Origin: Gymnorhina tibicen
Taxonomy: Eukaryota > Chordata > Aves > Passeriformes > Artamidae
DNA: 64,000 nt
Assembly: GCA_013399875.1 (NCBI GenBank)
Contig: VXAZ01005708.1
Location: 310,049 to 374,048, forward strand
Direction of reading: 5' to 3'
The translations under genes were made by a program, and so were the position numbers. Below are positions 1 through 12,376 of this stretch, piece by piece (within the stretch, counting starts at the first letter, position 1; each line of letters begins with the position of its first letter). The notes below the pieces were generated by a model. It had not been told where the DNA came from, did not search any database, and saw nothing but the letters and a program-made list of their open reading frames with translations.

Positions 1-1556
1 GCAAGCTGCATCTTCAGAATCTCTGCAAATGCCACCAGTCTTCAAGTCACGGCAAGTACAGTAAAAAAAAGGAACAAATTTGACCTGTATATTTACTGAG
101 GAGGATGGAAAGCCGAGGATCAGATAACTTTCCAACACACCAGGATGTATCTGCAGAAACTGGTTCCCCAAGTAAGCCAGCATGAATGCTTGGTTTGCAG
201 GCACGAGGCTGTCCAAGTGAAGTAGCTGTAGCATCACAGGAAGAGGACAAAAAAAAGGCATCAGCTGTTGGTATGAGAAAAATCACAGGAACTACCCAAG
301 ACAGACTGGCTCATGGTTTCATTTGGGTTAGCAGAAATCATAGGAGTACTTTGCTGATTGCCTTAGAGTGAGTATTTGCCAGCAAATTACCACAATGGTT
401 TCCTCTTAGGAATAAAGTGTGTGCTCAGATTAGGATCCTACATCACTAAAACAGGGGAAGTTCTGTTATTGATTTTCATGGCTGTTAGAAAAAAGTACAA
501 ACCAAATCCTTTGTAGCTGATCTCTTTTGGAGCAAAAGCTTACTAGGAGCTAAAAGGCAGAGGGCTTTGCAGCACCAAGCTAAAGGAAGTGCAGCGTGGT
601 AACTTTTGGCAAATGCTATCATTATAAACAGTGACCATGGCAACCAACAAGAGGGTTTTTTTCCCTCTAGACCCTGGGGGGAAAAAAAAAATGTGGACAT
701 TTCTCTGTGTGTACATGTATTAGTCTTTGTACGTCATTACAATGTTTGTGTGTCAGGACCTTGCTCTAGAACAGCTGCTGGCTTACTTTGGGTAATGTAT
801 ATTCCCATTGATTTCCTGCTAAAAAAGGGAACAAGACACACACAAATCTGTCTTTGCTTCTTGCCCAAAATGGAAAACCTCTAAAAGGAAACCTGAAGAA
901 GTTTTCAGCTGACAAACAAGGGGCAAGAAAAGAAAGAGGATGCTATCTAATAAATATGTAACAAAATGGTAGTTGTCTTTTGATGTGTTATTTCTGGCCA
1001 GGTTTTCTTCCAAGTACATCTGTTTAGAAACCACAATTAAATTACTTTACTCTGCAGCTAGCTTGGGGGTGGTGGTAAAAAAAACCTGAACTACTAAAAA
1101 TGCTGATAGCTAAAAATGTCTTCTTTGGGAAAGTGAGAGTCAACTTTTTTTAAAAGATTACAAGGCTACAAGTACTTACCAAGTTATAAATCACTTTTCA
1201 AGTATACTGTGGCACAGGAAAATCTTCTGTGATGAAAACAGTGTCTAGATCATGTACTAAAGTGGCACCACATTACTCAAAACAACACTTGTCACGCAAA
1301 ACTGAGGCGTTTGAAATCCCAGCACCACTTCAATCTCCGTTCAGCAGGACTGCCCGGACTAACTCACTGGTTAAAGCCGGGTCCTGTTTACCTTCCTTAA
1401 AGATGTGGATGACATGATTGAGTAAAATTTCCAGCTTTTAGTCTCGGATCATAGATTTTTGCATCACTGTGCTTTATACTTAAGGTTTAAGATACACAGT
1501 GCTCCCACCCTATTCAGGCATCTCTAGTTTGCCTATGCAAAACCATCATCGAACAA
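1..1556. other. Single-copy noncoding DNA
   Basis: No gene, RNA or recognisable repeat is visible. Reading frames are all short (under 100 codons), overlap on both strands and have no recognisable domain. Short A-runs occur, for example near 680 and 1078, but nothing longer. Confidence 0.6.
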
Positions 1557-1622
1557 CTTTGATTGGCAGGGACCTCCAGAGGTCATCCAGTCCAGCTGCC
1601 TGCTCTAAGAAGAATCAGATGT
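1557..1622 (-). mobile_element. Old CR1 LINE 3' fragment
   Basis: The stretch reads as a diverged copy of the reverse complement of an avian CR1 3' end. The pieces 'gcagggacctccagaggtc' and 'atccagtccagctgcctgct' line up with the CR1 pattern of 'ggaagggacct', then 'ggtcatc', then 'agtccaac', then 'cctgctc'. The octamer tail is no longer clear and the match fades after about 60 bp. It is therefore an old, strongly truncated copy transcribed, if ever, from the minus strand. Identification rests on remembered family features and not on a search. Confidence 0.65.
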
Positions 1623-3996
1623 CAATGGGAAATACAGGAAAAACGCATTCTTAACTGCAACAACTCCATTACGAAGTCCTCACAAAAAGAGGCCTTGGAG
1701 TGATTTAATCTCTCACCTGGAGAAATGCCAACAACCTACTGGAAACCTGGCTATTTCTGCTGGATATGGGGCAGCCAGTGTGCAGGAAGGGTCGGAAGCC
1801 ACAGATCTCTTTCTCTGGTCAGTGAGGAGACCCACTAGGATACAACTATTAGGTACCCATCAGCCATCCCATTCTCAGCAACCAAAAAATCCCATCAACT
1901 ACACTGGAGTCATACGAGCATATTTGTGTTCTGAGTGTAAAAAATAAAAGCTAATATCATGATTTCCTCATGAAAATTCTCTTTGAAGACAACTCTACCA
2001 TATACTCACTGGTCTTGTGTAATATCTACCACACCCTTTTCCTAAGAACAACCACAGGACAAATAAAATTAAACAGCCCCTTCAAACTCACCATGGTCTG
2101 TGAGTCACTCCTAAGAGTAAGCATATTTTTACTGAAATCAGGATATCTTACGATTCTGAATCAAAGATATATTTTCGTTATTTTATACCCCACTGCCATC
2201 CTTCAATGAGGCGCTGCTTTCAGATGCAAAAACTCCTGTGTTCTTGAGCGTTGTCACAGTGTTTAAAAAAAAAAGTGTATGTGGGAAAGCTTTGTGACCT
2301 AGAAAGGAGATGTACTGTATGAATGATGCACCAAGCCCAGAGAGTAAGACGTCATTATTCTATTTATATCTATAGGCAGAGGAGAAATGAGTCCAGTAAA
2401 AAGATGAAATACTTCATGTACTGCAGGAATTTTTATTTACATGAACAGATTTTAAAAACCCCAAAATACTAAAAAACCAGCACCCAAACATAAGACTAGC
2501 ATCCTTGTGGTACAAAGAATAAATAATCAAATTTATAATGATCAAATCTCAGTCTTGGCCAGTTTGTTCTCTTCTGTATTTAGTTTGCCACATCTCCAGC
2601 TGTCTGACATGAAGCAAAAATATTTCCAAGCCATGGTTTACAAGTAGGCTATCAAACCCATTTAAAAATTGTGCTCAACTGTCTTCAGCAATCTCACCAG
2701 CTACTTAGAAATACAGTGCTTTTTTTTCACCTTTTTTTCAAGAAATGCCTATTTTCCTTCCTCTCCTGTGGCTTCACCCTGGCATGGGCCTGTGAGCCAG
2801 AGACACCAGTGCAACAGAGGTGTCAGACCAAAGCACCACCTGAGCAGTTTATGGAATGGCTCTCAAGAGTTTGTGGAATACAATGCAGATTTCACACCTG
2901 TGATTTCATTTCAATTCAGATTAGATAAAGTGCAAGAAGGAAGGAAAGGATAACCCACCATTTTACAGTGGACAGTTTTAGTGTCCATAGATTCTGCTGT
3001 GATCTCTCAGGTGCTCTTCCTGGTACGTTCCCCTTGTGTTGTCTGATCATCAAACAGCATCAACGCTGAGTAGAGGAAGAACTCCCTGAATTTATTTACA
3101 TGACATCACTGGAGTCCATTTGTAAGAAGTAACTGTCATCATCACAAGGATCTCTCTCTCTCTCTTATCCCTGCTCTTCATTTAAGCCTTAATTCACACA
3201 AGTAAAAATCCTAGTGAACTGCCTCTCCCATTTTCATAACATTCTGAAAAATCACTGGCAAGCACAGGAGAGCTCAGGGACCCACTCAAACACATTTAAC
3301 CTATATCCAAAGAGCTAAGGGAGCTATTTCAGCCCTGCCTTCAGAGAGAAAAAAAACACATGCAAAATCAATTACCAGTTCTGCCTTTTTGAGGCTCTGG
3401 ATCTAACAGCTGTAGCTCACAGACTCCCTCACATCACATGTTTATATGAGAGCCCTTGTACATATTTTAGTCATGGAAAAAACAAAACCTTTGATGGCCA
3501 TTTCAGCTGTCATCAAAACAACCAGAACCTTGTCTGCTTCCATTCTGCGTTTCCTTCTTTGTATTCACCACGGACTTGCAGCACGCTCTGGAAGATACAC
3601 CCTCAGACCACCTTTCGTAGAGGATTTCTGACTTGCAATAAAATGAGAAGCTGCCATGGTTTTTAGAAGGAAGTTTTCTGACACACACCTGCAACACATT
3701 CCCCCTGTATTACTCTTCCAAGCAAGAGAGGCAGGTTCTCCTGGCAGGTTAACACTGACACAAGTAGTGAGTAGGTCTAAGCCCTGGAAAGAAGGGATCC
3801 TGCTGAACCATAACTAACCAGTCACAAAGGAGTAACACAGTGTAGAGGCACTGTGAGAGATGGGACACAACTTTCTAGTGTTTCACTATAATGAAAATGC
3901 CACTAAACAGCCCTATTTGCCCTTTTTAGCAGCCATCAACAGACCGTCTTAATGCTTGCAGAGGTTCTGTAGCTTCAAATACAAGCAGTTAATAGC
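1623..3996. other. Single-copy noncoding DNA
   Basis: No gene is supported. The stretch near 1930-2160 and 2400-2560 is AT-rich. The paired frames at 2669-2953 overlap each other out of register and show no domain. The only repeat seen is a short TC tract at 3151-3165. Confidence 0.6.
3151..3165. repeat. (TC)n microsatellite
   Basis: Seven to eight uninterrupted TC dinucleotides. It is short and of ordinary type. Confidence 0.8.
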
Positions 3997-4060
3997 TCAC
4001 AGAATCACAGGAAGAGAACTCAGGAGGACATCTTGTCTGACTTCCCAATATTTAGTTGTA
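3997..4060 (-). mobile_element. Possible CR1 LINE remnant
   Basis: The text 'ctcacagaatcacaggaag', then 'aactcaggaggacatcttgt', then 'ctgacttccc' resembles the reverse complement of a CR1 3' end (octamer tail, then 'ggacctcaggagatcatctagtcc'). It is heavily diverged and short. It could also be a chance likeness. Confidence 0.4.
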
Positions 4061-6995
4061 GTAAACACCAGACCAATTTTAAAGCAGCTGACTCTAATCC
4101 TAAATTCATTAATATAACCAACATCAACTCCCTACAATCAAATGAAGGAACAGGGACCTGACCAAAGGAGTCAAACACCCAACTTCATAAGCTTCCAACA
4201 GCAACAAAATTTGTTCTTCATTGATTTTTTTCTCACCTTTGATTTGCCTGTATTTTTGAGTGGAAACTACTGTGTGCTTTGTGTGCCGGCAGAATCCCAG
4301 CCGGGGGCTGCCAGCTCTGCACCCAGCCATGCGTTGTGTTCGGCATGTTGGAAAATGTTTGGGACAGTCAGACCTAAGAGTGCCAACTCATGGCTGTGGA
4401 AAAATACCAAATGGTTACTGAAGACTTGGATAAATCGCCAATTGTTCACTAAGTGTTTTAGTCCTGTTTCCCCTTTTTCACTGGGTGTCTCTGTCCTCTC
4501 TTACAAAACTGCATCTTTAGAGTGCTTTCCCCCCATATTACTAATTACTGCTGCCAAGCCATGAAGAACTACCCCACACTAAGTAAGTTTTCCTTCTTTC
4601 ACATCTTTAAATTCTTTGGTTGGCTAGAGTCCTTTATTGAAAAAGAGGTAATGAAGTGTAGTTGTTTCTTATATCTGGTTTATACAGACACAAAACCAAA
4701 CCAGAAATCACGCTCTTCATGACAGGTTTACTTTACTCAAGCAATGAAGTTTAGCATGACCAATTTTACTACTTTTTTTTTTTTAAATCATCAGTTTTCA
4801 AAGCCAAACAACTTCTTTTATTGAGAAGCAGCTAAGGACTACATGTAAACAGCAGAGTGAAAATAGGTCAGATTTTGACAAGTCTCTGAGTTACCTCACA
4901 GAAAGTCTGTGAGGAAATTGGAGATTTTCTGGGAAACCTACCCACATCATGTTTCCATTACTGAACAAATAATAAAATTATAAAAACAGGAAGGAGGTTT
5001 TTCACTGTGGCCTACTGTATTTGTTTCTTTGTCTCCCATTAAATTTCCAATGCTCTGGATACTTCTCAGTCCAATTATTTCTAGAGTAAGAAACCCCATA
5101 TTTGATTTTTCTTAGTTTATATGCACAGTATTACAAATGATACGCTGTTAGAACAAACCAGCAGACAAGTCACCATGAAAATCTGAGTTGTTTGGTTTGT
5201 TTGTTTTTTTTTCAAAAAGCCAACTAATACCTATTATGGCAAAATAATTTATTTTTCAAGGAAGCCTAAGTGGCAAAATCTAAATGGTCAACCTCTTGTG
5301 TTTTTAAACTGAGATAACAAACACGAGGCAAACAACTAATAGGCAAATACGAGGTCACAAATTACAGGAATGCTTTTAAGAAAGCCTCTGGGAATGAGTA
5401 ACTTTGGTACAAATTGAGCACATGGGAAGATCCTGACTTACCAGAACAACATGCTAGAAAACATCTGGCTCAACTTTACCCTCTGTGAATTCCGCAGGAG
5501 CACAACCAGAAATGTGTCCCCTGTCTGCAACAACCAAACTGTTTTACCACTTCCAGGACTGATCCATTCAAGTGGAAACATGAAAACAAAGCAAGAAGTC
5601 CTTTTAGGATATGCAAAACAGAGGGCAGGCCAATGTCAGAAAGGTAAATAGAGCCAAGAGCTGAGGTGGGGCTTGCAATTTCCCCTCCATGGGCTCTACC
5701 CAAGAAGGGCCACATTCCACAAATCCATGCTAGCAGGTGCTCAAACCAGCAAGCAAGCAAACCTCACTGAAATCACTGCAGGCCTTCACTTTTTACTGCT
5801 GGGCTCAACACATCAACACAGTTAAGAGCTATTAAGAGCTCATCTGGTTTAAGGCCAAAGTATCCAGTGTTTTACCCAATCATGTCGATAAAAAGGATTA
5901 TCAACCACCTACTTAACACATTTTTTTTTTGCAATGTTTCTATCCCTCTGACTGCTCACCTATTTGTGTTGAAGATAACCTGTTTTACAATATATGCAAG
6001 TTAATGATTCTCACTAGTGTTCAAGGTGTACACCACGTGCTTGGCAGAGATAAAGATCTGGTGTGCCCTATAAAGCTTGCCATCAAAGCAGTCAAATTAA
6101 AAAAAAAAGAAAAAAAAAAAAAAAGGAAATATGGAAAGTGAAATTAGCCATTTTTTGAGCCCGTCTGTAACACAAAACCTAAATACCTCAGCAGAAATAT
6201 AAGGAGAATCTGTTATAGTTTTGTAGTGGCAATATTAACAAAATCCAGAATAAAAGCAAGCAAGGCCCAAACCATAGTATTCCAAGCAAACCTCATTAGA
6301 ACAGATTGGGAATGGAACTGTGTCAGCTGAACACTCTGGGATCTCCAGAAGCACAGCATGCATGCACTTTCGTATGACCTTCACAGACACTGCCATAGGC
6401 TCTACACCTTCAAAAATTCAAACAGTGCCTAAGGACAGAAATGTCAATGTTCACACTTCTTCTCTGGTGGTTTCATAATGGGAGACCTTTAATTCACTTC
6501 AGACTTTTTAGGCTTCCCTCACATTTAAGAACTTTGCAGTTTGAATGAAGCAGGATGTGATTTGATTTAAAATCCTCCATTTCTTGACCTGCTGCCATTT
6601 GAAATGAGGCATCTTCCACTTTGTATTGAATGAACGCAAGCCAGTCTCATGAAGATCTGCTCCATTCTTTGAACAACCACCAGTGAAACTCAGGTCTGCA
6701 TCTTCTTGGTTCTGAAATGCAATCTGATATCAAGCTGAACATTTCTTATTTCATTCAACTTTCAGTGCTTGCAAGTCTATGACAAATTTTACAATAGCTG
6801 AGGTTCTCTCTTGAAAATAACAATCAGCAGCCATTTCAGAACTACATCAAGATCTCCTCTTACACTTGGAGGAGGAAATAAAGCAAATCAGAAAAAATCC
6901 ACTAGTTTTACCTGCGAGTGACATGTGGTAAGAGAGCTTGAAACTCACGAATCCTAAAGAATTTTTTTTTTAAATAGGTGCATTTATTTATATGA
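4061..6995. other. Single-copy noncoding DNA
   Basis: No gene is supported. The plus-strand frame at 4142-4564 is 140 codons long but is poor in any family motif, phenylalanine-rich by virtue of T-runs, and has no promoter or splice context. A short perfect tandem copy of 'ttaagagcta' lies near 5822-5841. An A-rich tract follows at 6098-6124. Confidence 0.6.
6098..6124. repeat. A-rich tract
   Basis: A run of A with one or two G interruptions. No LINE or SINE body recognisable to me lies upstream, so it is called only as low-complexity DNA. Confidence 0.75.
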
Positions 6996-7215
6996 AATCA
7001 TAGAATATTCTAAGTTGGAAGGGACCAATAAGGATCACTGAAGTCCAGCTCCTGGCTCTGCACAGGACACCTCAAAAATCCCACCATGTGCCTGAGAGAG
7101 TTCTCCACATGCTTCTTGAACTCTGTCAGGCTTGGGGCTGTGACCACTTCCTTGGGGAGCCTGTTCAGTGCCCAACCACCCTCTGTGTGAAAAACCTTTC
7201 CCTAATAACTTCAGA
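6996..7215 (-). mobile_element. CR1 LINE, 5'-truncated 3' end
   Basis: The plus strand starts with 'aatcatagaat', the reverse complement of the CR1 octamer tail. It continues with 'gttggaagggacca', 'ctctgcacaggacacctca', 'ccaccatgtgcctgagag', 'tgaactctgtcaggcttgg', 'ccacttccttggggagcctg' and 'tgcccaaccaccctctgtgtg'. This order is that of a standard avian CR1 3' region read backwards, so the element lies on the minus strand. Similarity stops near 'cctaata' at about 7207, so only the last 210-220 bp of the LINE are present. This is the usual outcome of CR1 insertion by incomplete reverse transcription. No open frame of the CR1 reverse transcriptase is present. The short frames crossing it (7035-7238 minus, 7088-7300 plus) are by-products of the repeat. 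Confidence 0.92.
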
Positions 7216-9848
7216 ACATTTATTGTCACGATTTTCAAGTTCCTCTCCGAGCTCTAAGATGTGTCACTGGCCTAGAGCTTCTTGGCTTTTAACACTGTAG
7301 TTCTGTAGATTTGAGTTCTGATACATGAAGCTTGTATATGATTACTCGTGCATAAAAGTGAAATTAATCCAAGTTGCTCCAATTAGAAGCTGTAATTCCA
7401 GTAGAGGGAGAAGTCATGAAGTCCCAGATTCAAGGGCATCCCTTTGAGGAACTTCCATAAACTTTAACTACAGGGCCAATAAACACAAGAGTGACAGCTC
7501 ACATTAACTGAAACAATAAAACAGTGAGGTCATTTCTCTATAATGCTTATCAAAATTTTATCTCAAGTAAATGATTTATAGTACCAGATAGTACCCATCA
7601 GGGCTACTCCTCTTTCTGCCTCACAGTCAGACATTCTCTTAAGGGGAGATACCCTTCAAAAAGAAGAAGAGACAATCTTCCCTCAATTTGTCAATTGACA
7701 GTCTCCAGTAGGTATGATAAGATAACGCTGCAAACAGACCCCGACTGCTTATTTCCACTCCGAGGGACTCAATGCACGTGTGTCTACACGCAAAGAACAT
7801 TTTTCCACAGGTTTGGCCATACAAAGATCAGAAGCCACGACCTGCTCTCCTGTCCTGCACACTTTCAGCACTACTACAAGCTCGTCAAGAATTGTTTCGT
7901 TCAGCCCGGAGACGGTGGCTTTCCAGGCAGCGAAGGGAAATCAAGCACAAGCAGTCTGTAAAATACTTCACAAATTGAATCCTGGATTCAGAAAAACCCT
8001 AAGGTACTTTTCTTGACATTGAAATGAGCTGGGCCACTGACTTCAACCACAACTGCATTTCCTCAATTTGTGCAGCACTCGAAACTCCAGATTAATTTGA
8101 AAGGAACACTGGGTGACCCAGGAATGCTCATCCTCAGTAGCAGTTAAGTAAATTCACCAGGTGTTAATCTTTCCTTGTCTAGGATGAAGCCTGTCAGATG
8201 ATACTGCCACCAAAGCTACTGCTCCAAAGTAAACTCTGTAACTTGCACAAGCTAACACCTTAGCCTGTTTATTTACATTTTTCTTTAAGGAGTGCTGTGT
8301 GTAAAATTCTATAGGCAAAGAAATTTAAAAAAACCAAACAAAAACAACAGAACCCCCAATCCTGTGTTGCACTTCCTTGTCTTCTCTCCTGTCCATTGCA
8401 CTTTACCATGAGGAAAAAGGAGAGCTCTATTCCAAAACAGGGGAGAGAGGAACAGAGAGGTTAGGAGAGACACCCACATCTTGCAGATAGTCATTTCAGA
8501 AACAGCGTGAGAACCTGGATGTGAATATTAAAACATTCTCTAATTAAAACATTCAAATGCCCACACGTTTTTTTTCCTTCTGATGTTCTTCATTATTGAC
8601 ACTATATGTGAAGCTGCATTTAGCAGCCCTTGTGGGTGGGCACAGGTCATTCTCTGTTTCTGTATATTCTATTTTCCCCAAGAGAGGCTTATGCAATATC
8701 CTGATGTTCAAACAATAATGGAATCATGGAAAATGTGCTCTCGCATGAAAACTTTAGGAGGGGGATGGGATGAGATGGAGAGCTGTCCCATTATCCTCAA
8801 AAGTTTCAATTTAAACCAGCTGTACAATAAATAACTTCCTGCACTTTGCCACAAACACTGCAAGGATACTCTCTGAAAACAAATATTTTTGGGTCAAGTG
8901 TGTATATCCACTATAACGATAACACTGTGAGTGCTTCCTGCAAGCTCAGCAACAGCCACATGGGATTCTGCACAACTTCACCATTTTCCAGTGTTGTTCT
9001 ACTTCAGAAGCAGGACCTGGCTTTCTGTCTCTCACCATCACGTTTCAGCCTGCTCAAGTAGTTCTCCTCGATGTTAAGAGAGAGGGCTTCCCTAGGGAAA
9101 CCTGCCTTCAATCTCTTGTCCTGTGCCAGCGGGAAAGCCCAAGCCTGACTCCATGACCACAGAACACATACATCCCCAGTCCAGACAGATGTTCTCATGT
9201 GAAATTCAGGATGAAGTCATCTCAGGCTTTTCCCTTCAGCTGTGAAATGCAGGGAACTGAATTGAGTCCCTTTCTCTTTCCTTCACCCATCCATCTTTTT
9301 GCATAACTTGCAGGAAATAAGTTCTTTTCACCTTTCTCTATCCTGTGAGAAATTCGTCTCTAGCAGGCTCAAAGTCTTGGAGGACATGGCAAATCACATA
9401 TTTATACAAGGCACAATAAAATGAAATTTGTGTGACTGGAAGAAACTCAGCTAAAAACAAATAATTCATGATCCATCACCATGAATCGAATGCTTTCTGC
9501 CATATAAAGATGCCCATGACCAAAACTCACTAGCTAGACACCATGATGCACACAAATTATGCAGCATTTGTATCTATTTGAAGATAATTTAAATAGTTAA
9601 AGATAACTACTACACATTTCTATTTTATTAGATAACGCAATGCATGGTTTGGGTTCTTTATTTCTGCATGGAACCACTCGAAGTATGATGAGCTATCACA
9701 GACCTAATCCAAATCTTTTGGCATTTCATATTTTCCCCTAAAAATTTTGATGCCTACTGAAAGTTACCAATGGGGAAATGTCTGTTTTCATTTTAAAGTA
9801 AAGTTTTCAGTGACAATAGCCTAGGAAAAGCTTGAGAAATGTACCAAG
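7216..9848. other. Single-copy noncoding DNA
   Basis: No gene is supported. Around 7690-7980 all three plus-strand frames stay open together for about 170 bp and CpG is locally more frequent than nearby, but none of the three translations has a recognisable domain. The rest is ordinary AT-leaning DNA. Confidence 0.55.
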
Positions 9849-9899
9849 AAAAAAAACCCCATAACAAAACAAAACAAAACCACGAACAAAACAAAAACT
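9849..9899. repeat. (AAAAC)n-like simple repeat
   Basis: A-rich tract with several adjacent AAAAC units ('aacaaaacaaaacaaaacc'). The pattern is broken near its middle by 'cacg'. Confidence 0.8.
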
Positions 9900-12315
9900 C
9901 ACAAGGCAAGTAAAAACAATGTATACACACAGTTTGATATTAACAGGTATATACACTCTAACATAAAGGTTTCTTTCTCTCTTTTTGTAACTTGGGGATG
10001 ACATGGCTCATTCAGGCAGCTTCACAGTAACTCATAACATATTTGGCTGAAAGAGTGGAGATGTATTTCTTTGCTATAAAACTTTTTGTGTTTGTTTTGA
10101 AATTTCCCGTCCAATTTTTTCCAGCTAAGGCAGTGGGCAAACATGCCTGATCAAACAACCACACAAAATATACACTGTATACCTAACCTGAATCTATCTG
10201 TCAAGTCTTTGGGGCTTCAACAGCTTTAGCTATGACAAACTGACTTATTCTCCTCAAAATCCTTTGTTTACCATTGAAGGGTTTTATAAGACACTTACAC
10301 AGAGCATCAATGCCAAAGACAAGTCATGCTGGCACAGATCAAACATTTTCTAGCTCCTGTGGTGCTCTGCTAGAAGATACCTATCTCTGCTAGATGATGC
10401 TCTGCTAGGAGATATCAGGCACGTATGACCTCTAATGACCCACAATAGCTGTGCAAGGCCTGCACCTCAGAGGCCAGGTTCCCTCTGGACTTCTTACCTT
10501 GATGCACAAAGCATGGCAAATTGTTGCTGATCCAGGCAGCTCAGCTGTTCAAGACATCACAGTGAAGAAATGTACCATTAAATTACTTTTCCATGCACAG
10601 TTTATAGGTGCTGGTAAGTCTGTGCTGGGCTGGAAAAAAATGGGGGGATTGTTCCTCATGAGCTTTGTGCAGACAGCTTGTGTGAGCGTTAGACAAACAC
10701 CACAGAGGCTACGGCAAGAGAGCAAGGATGTTAAAATAAAAGCATCACTTCTTACCTGCTGTCACGTGCTCTGTGGCCATAGTGCTTCACCAACAGTCAG
10801 TCTCTATCTAAACTGAGGGGGTTTTAAACCCATTACTTGCTATTTTTATCTTATGGAATGTTACAGGGGGGGAAAAAAAAAAATAATTATCTTCCCCTTC
10901 ATACTAAATGTTTGTACTTACTTACTGTAAGGTGTAAGATTATCACCTTACCTTCCTTTGAAATCCAGCATTTAGACTATTTTCTTAAAGGAGCAGGTCA
11001 CTAGACACCCTTCAATGATCCTGCTAACAAGTCAGATGCCTTTTTATGTTTAGGGTTTTTTCTAAAGAGCCTCCATAAGTAGAAAGCGCAACCAATGGCA
11101 GCTACAAAACTTGTCAGCACAAAGACTTAAATGATCTCCACGGTCCATGGCTTTCAGTAACCTCACAAATGTCAACCTCTGCCTTCTTGCTCAGCTTCAG
11201 TCCTCCAAAGCCACCATCAATATTCTCTGCAACCTGTTGCTCCATTGATTTTCCAGCATTCAGACTCTCTCAGCATTATCATAATGATAACAGCTATTGG
11301 AGACTTTCCTGCTAATTCATTAATAACCATAACCCATCAGTTGTTAAGATGATTTGAAATAGCAAATTTACAGGAAGTCCTTCATTTGCTTTTAGCAATT
11401 ATCTCAGCATCCCAGCTGGCCACTGAAGTCCTGGGGTCTGACTGCTTCAGGGCAATGAGATCCAAGAATCTTCAGATTCCTTTCTGAAGAGATTCAGTGT
11501 GCTGGCACTTACAGTCCCCAGCCAGGGGTTTAGCAAGATTATTTCGAATAAACCACAGCTACCTCCAGGCAATCTCCAAGGCTTTGCCCCTGCCTTAGCC
11601 CAGCCCCTTCTGGACTCTCCAGTGCCTGAGCCTCTCTGGCCATGTGTCCCTGCACACACACCTCTCCAGTGGTTTACCCCTTTAGCCAGTTTTTCCTCAT
11701 CTGAGGGGAATTTTGTACCAGTGAAGCCATTAAAACGTTAAAATTGACTTAGCCTGATGAAATCCTGATGGCAAAATGGACCAAGTTTGCTGGCAAAACA
11801 CGAAGATAAACATACACAAAATAATCAGCATAAAGATGGTGCTTTTCATTCCTGTTTGATAAAGTTTTCAAATCAACATATCAAATGCTCAGCATTGCAA
11901 ACATCTGCAGACAACCAGGAGCAGGAGCATACCTGGCTTTTTGTGGAATTTACCTTAGAGTGTTGCAACAGCACTCACATATAGGACAGAAATCCACATC
12001 ATGACTGGATGTAACAGATCATACATCAAACATGCAAAATAAAACCACAAAAAGAAGTTAATCTGACAAGATTAGCATTCTCTCCATCTTTTTTTCTTTT
12101 TTCCCCCCATGGAATCTCCACACACTTTTTCCTCATTTATGCTTCTAAACCTCACCTTTAAAAACACTATGAGTGTAAGGGTGTGTTTTTTATCTCCTCC
12201 CTTGCTGAAACTGAAGCCTGTGGCAAAGTGGAAAGAAGTAGTGATTATTAATTCGCTGCCCCACACACAGAAGGATCAATCATCACCTTTGGATAAGCAG
12301 ACAGAGAGATGAAGT
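9900..12315. other. Noncoding DNA, partly GC-richer near 11400-11750
   Basis: No gene is supported. The piece at about 11400-11750 is richer in C and G than its surroundings and might be an old repeat. Only a vague likeness to internal CR1 DNA ('cccagccccttctggactct') can be seen, so no family is assigned. A degenerate short tandem repeat lies at 10364-10415. Confidence 0.5.
10364..10415. repeat. Degenerate 3-copy tandem repeat
   Basis: Three imperfect copies of a unit like 'gctctgctagaagatacct' follow one another. All share the core 'ctctgctag' or 'tctgctag', with differing lengths between cores. It is a small decayed minisatellite. Confidence 0.6.
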
Positions 12316-12376
12316 ATGTCTGTGTGTGTGCCTGTGTGTATGAACACAGACACACACACACACACACATATATATG
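12316..12376. repeat. (TG)n followed by (AC)n and (TA)n
   Basis: An interrupted TG tract at 12316-12343 is followed directly by an AC tract at about 12343-12368 and a short TATATA end. The two halves are complementary, so single-stranded DNA or RNA could fold into a long hairpin. Confidence 0.85.

Noticed and set aside
4142..4564. 140-codon plus-strand frame
   Set aside because: There are no motifs. Hydrophobic runs come from T-rich DNA, and the DNA shows no promoter, splice or conservation clue.
11400..11750. Internal CR1 fragment
   Set aside because: Likeness is limited to one short C-rich phrase and the order of CR1 landmarks is missing.
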